Below are positions 29,959 through 30,958 of a DNA stretch of 30,958 bases, piece by piece. The translations under genes and the position numbers were made by a program. The stretch spans positions 1-30,958 of the forward strand of contig UQGM01000031.1 in NCBI GenBank assembly GCA_900540535.1, in the 5' to 3' direction. This DNA is from an uncultured Oscillospiraceae bacterium. Its GTDB lineage: Bacteria > Bacillota > Clostridia > Oscillospirales > Acutalibacteraceae. The notes beneath the pieces were generated by a model. The model did no database searches. It was not told the DNA's origin and saw only the letters and a program-made list of their open reading frames with translations. Each line of letters opens with the position of its first letter. The first letter of the stretch is position 1.

Positions 29959-30958
29959 TCAGTTTTCTATATGCATATATTTTTTCATATCGGCTTCCAT
30001 AAGAGCAGCTTTTTCTTCAGCAAGCTCTTTTGAAGGAGCACATGAGGTTATATAAACCTTGATTTTTGGCTCTGTACCGGAGGGACGAACAATAACACCT
30101 GAACCTGCAGGAAGCTTGTAGGAAAGTACATTTGACTTCGGAAGGTCAATTTTGGTGCATTTGCCTGTTTCAACATCCTTTGAAACTGATGTTTCATAGT
30201 CGGCAGTAACTATAACCTTTTCTCCGCCGATTACAGCAGGAGGATTATTTCTCAGTTCTGTCATCATTTCCTGCATCTTTGCCATTCCGCTTGCGCCTTC
30301 AAAGGCAAAGTTGAGAAGATGGTGAAGATACATTCCGTGCTCTTTGTAAAGAGACTCAATAACATCAATGAGAGTTTTGCCGCAGGTTTTATAGTAGGAT
30401 GCCATTTCACAGATGAGCATTGAAGCTACAACGGCATCCTTATCTCTTGCATGGGTTCCAGCAAGGTATCCATAGCTTTCTTCCATACCAACGATATATC
30501 TGTCAGCTTCACCTTTTGCTTCAAGCTTTGTGATAAGCTCGCCGATATACTTAAAGCCTGTGAGAAGATCAAAAATTTCGCAGTTATATTTTTTAGCGAT
30601 TGCTGTTACTAACTCAGAAGTTACTATAGTTTTAACTGCAATGGGATTTTCGGGAAGAGTGCCGAGAGCTTTGCGTCTTGAAAGGAGATATTCGAGCATT
30701 ACCGCTCCAACCTCGTTGCCTGTCATAAGACGGAATTCACCGTTGTGATGTACGGCAATACCAACTCTGTCGCAGTCAGGGTCGGTGGCAAGAAGAAGGT
30801 CGGCAGGCTGTGTTTCGCTGAGCTTTATAGCGCACTCAAAAGCCTGTTTGATTTCGGGATTCGGATAGGGGCAGGTTGGGAAGTTTCCGTCAGGATATTC
30901 CTGCTCAGGAACAACAGTTACGTTTTCGATGCCGATTCTCTTGAGAATCTCTCTTACG
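29959..30958 (-). CDS. Phosphohexomutase (phosphoglucomutase/phosphomannomutase type), 5' end outside window
   Basis: The frame stays open to the window edge, giving the C-terminal 333 residues; the N-terminal phosphoserine loop is missing. The enzyme interconverts glucose-6-P and glucose-1-P, feeding cell-wall, glycogen and nucleotide-sugar synthesis. Visible motifs: LLLATDPDCDRVGIAV (Mg-binding loop), EESYGYLAGTHARDKDAVVASML (sugar-binding loop), and RPSGTEPKIKVYIT near the C-terminus (phosphate-binding loop). The position suggests the long phospho-sugar mutase class (about 570 residues, PgcA-like). The first Met in the visible part (30726) is internal, since the active-site loop lies upstream of it. 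Confidence 0.9.
   Translation of the reverse strand, partial: VREILKRIGIENVTVVPEQEYPDGNFPTCPYPNPEIKQAFECAIKLSETQPADLLLATDPDCDRVGIAVHHNGEFRLMTGNEVGAVMLEYLLSRRKALGTLPENPIAVKTIVTSELVTAIAKKYNCEIFDLLTGFKYIGELITKLEAKGEADRYIVGMEESYGYLAGTHARDKDAVVASMLICEMASYYKTCGKTLIDVIESLYKEHGMYLHHLLNFAFEGASGMAKMQEMMTELRNNPPAVIGGEKVIVTADYETSVSKDVETGKCTKIDLPKSNVLSYKLPAGSGVIVRPSGTEPKIKVYITSCAPSKELAEEKAALMEADMKKYMHIEN

Overview
The window comes from a low-to-moderate GC, endospore-lineage Firmicute of class Clostridia, probably an Oscillospiraceae/Ruminococcaceae-type gut bacterium. I base this on SpoIID, RicT, DarA, a complete ctsR-mcsA-mcsB-clpC operon, strong AGGAGG ribosome-binding sites, occasional TTG/GTG starts, and a T-box-controlled amino-acid operon. 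The species-level guess is inference. Most of the window is core chromosome with small lineage-specific insertions; I see no phage, insertion sequence, CRISPR array, tRNA or rRNA.

Layout. 1-3000: the tail of an unidentified gene, then two minus-strand secreted proteins, an SGNH hydrolase with three S-layer-homology domains and SpoIID. 3000-8520: plus-strand genes for citrate synthase, a polytopic membrane protein, a QueG-like cobalamin/iron-sulfur protein, and a darA-holB-ricT operon behind a good sigma-A promoter. 8520-9040: a 520-bp non-coding stretch with four DnaA-box-like sites (one a perfect TTATCCACA), a promoter and a palindrome. 9040-10550: an EFR1-type flavodoxin/ferredoxin and a membrane-anchored Amidase_2 protein, both with TTG starts set by their ribosome-binding sites. 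10622-10753: a minus-strand gene for a 43-residue microprotein with 10 cysteines. 10940-15590: the CtsR regulon operon, whose promoter sits between two mirror-image CtsR operators.

15650-16951 is an AT-rich island with a seven-codon mini-ORF and a membrane protein built from internal repeats. 17003-18274 (minus) is a GH25 lysozyme with a PTEKPTE linker and a cell-wall-binding segment. 18583-20666 is a two-gene operon of a membrane protein and an HxxxDG condensation-type acyltransferase, overlapping by 16 bp. 20761-25150 (minus) is ilvB-ilvH-leuC-leuD behind a promoter, a T-box leader and a leader terminator. 25218-29155 holds an OmpR-type response regulator, its sensor kinase and an HtrA-type membrane serine protease. 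29181-29944 has a small XRE-type regulator behind a palindrome-overlapped promoter and a 76-residue two-TM protein. The window ends inside a phosphohexomutase gene.

How the parts fit: CtsR/McsA/McsB/ClpC and HtrA handle protein quality control inside and outside the membrane. The SGNH-SLH protein, amidase and GH25 act on the cell envelope. The ilv-leu operon supplies branched-chain amino acids under tRNA control. The least explained loci are the Cys-rich microprotein beside the CtsR operators, the DnaA-box cluster, the repeat-built membrane protein, and the membrane protein/acyltransferase pair.
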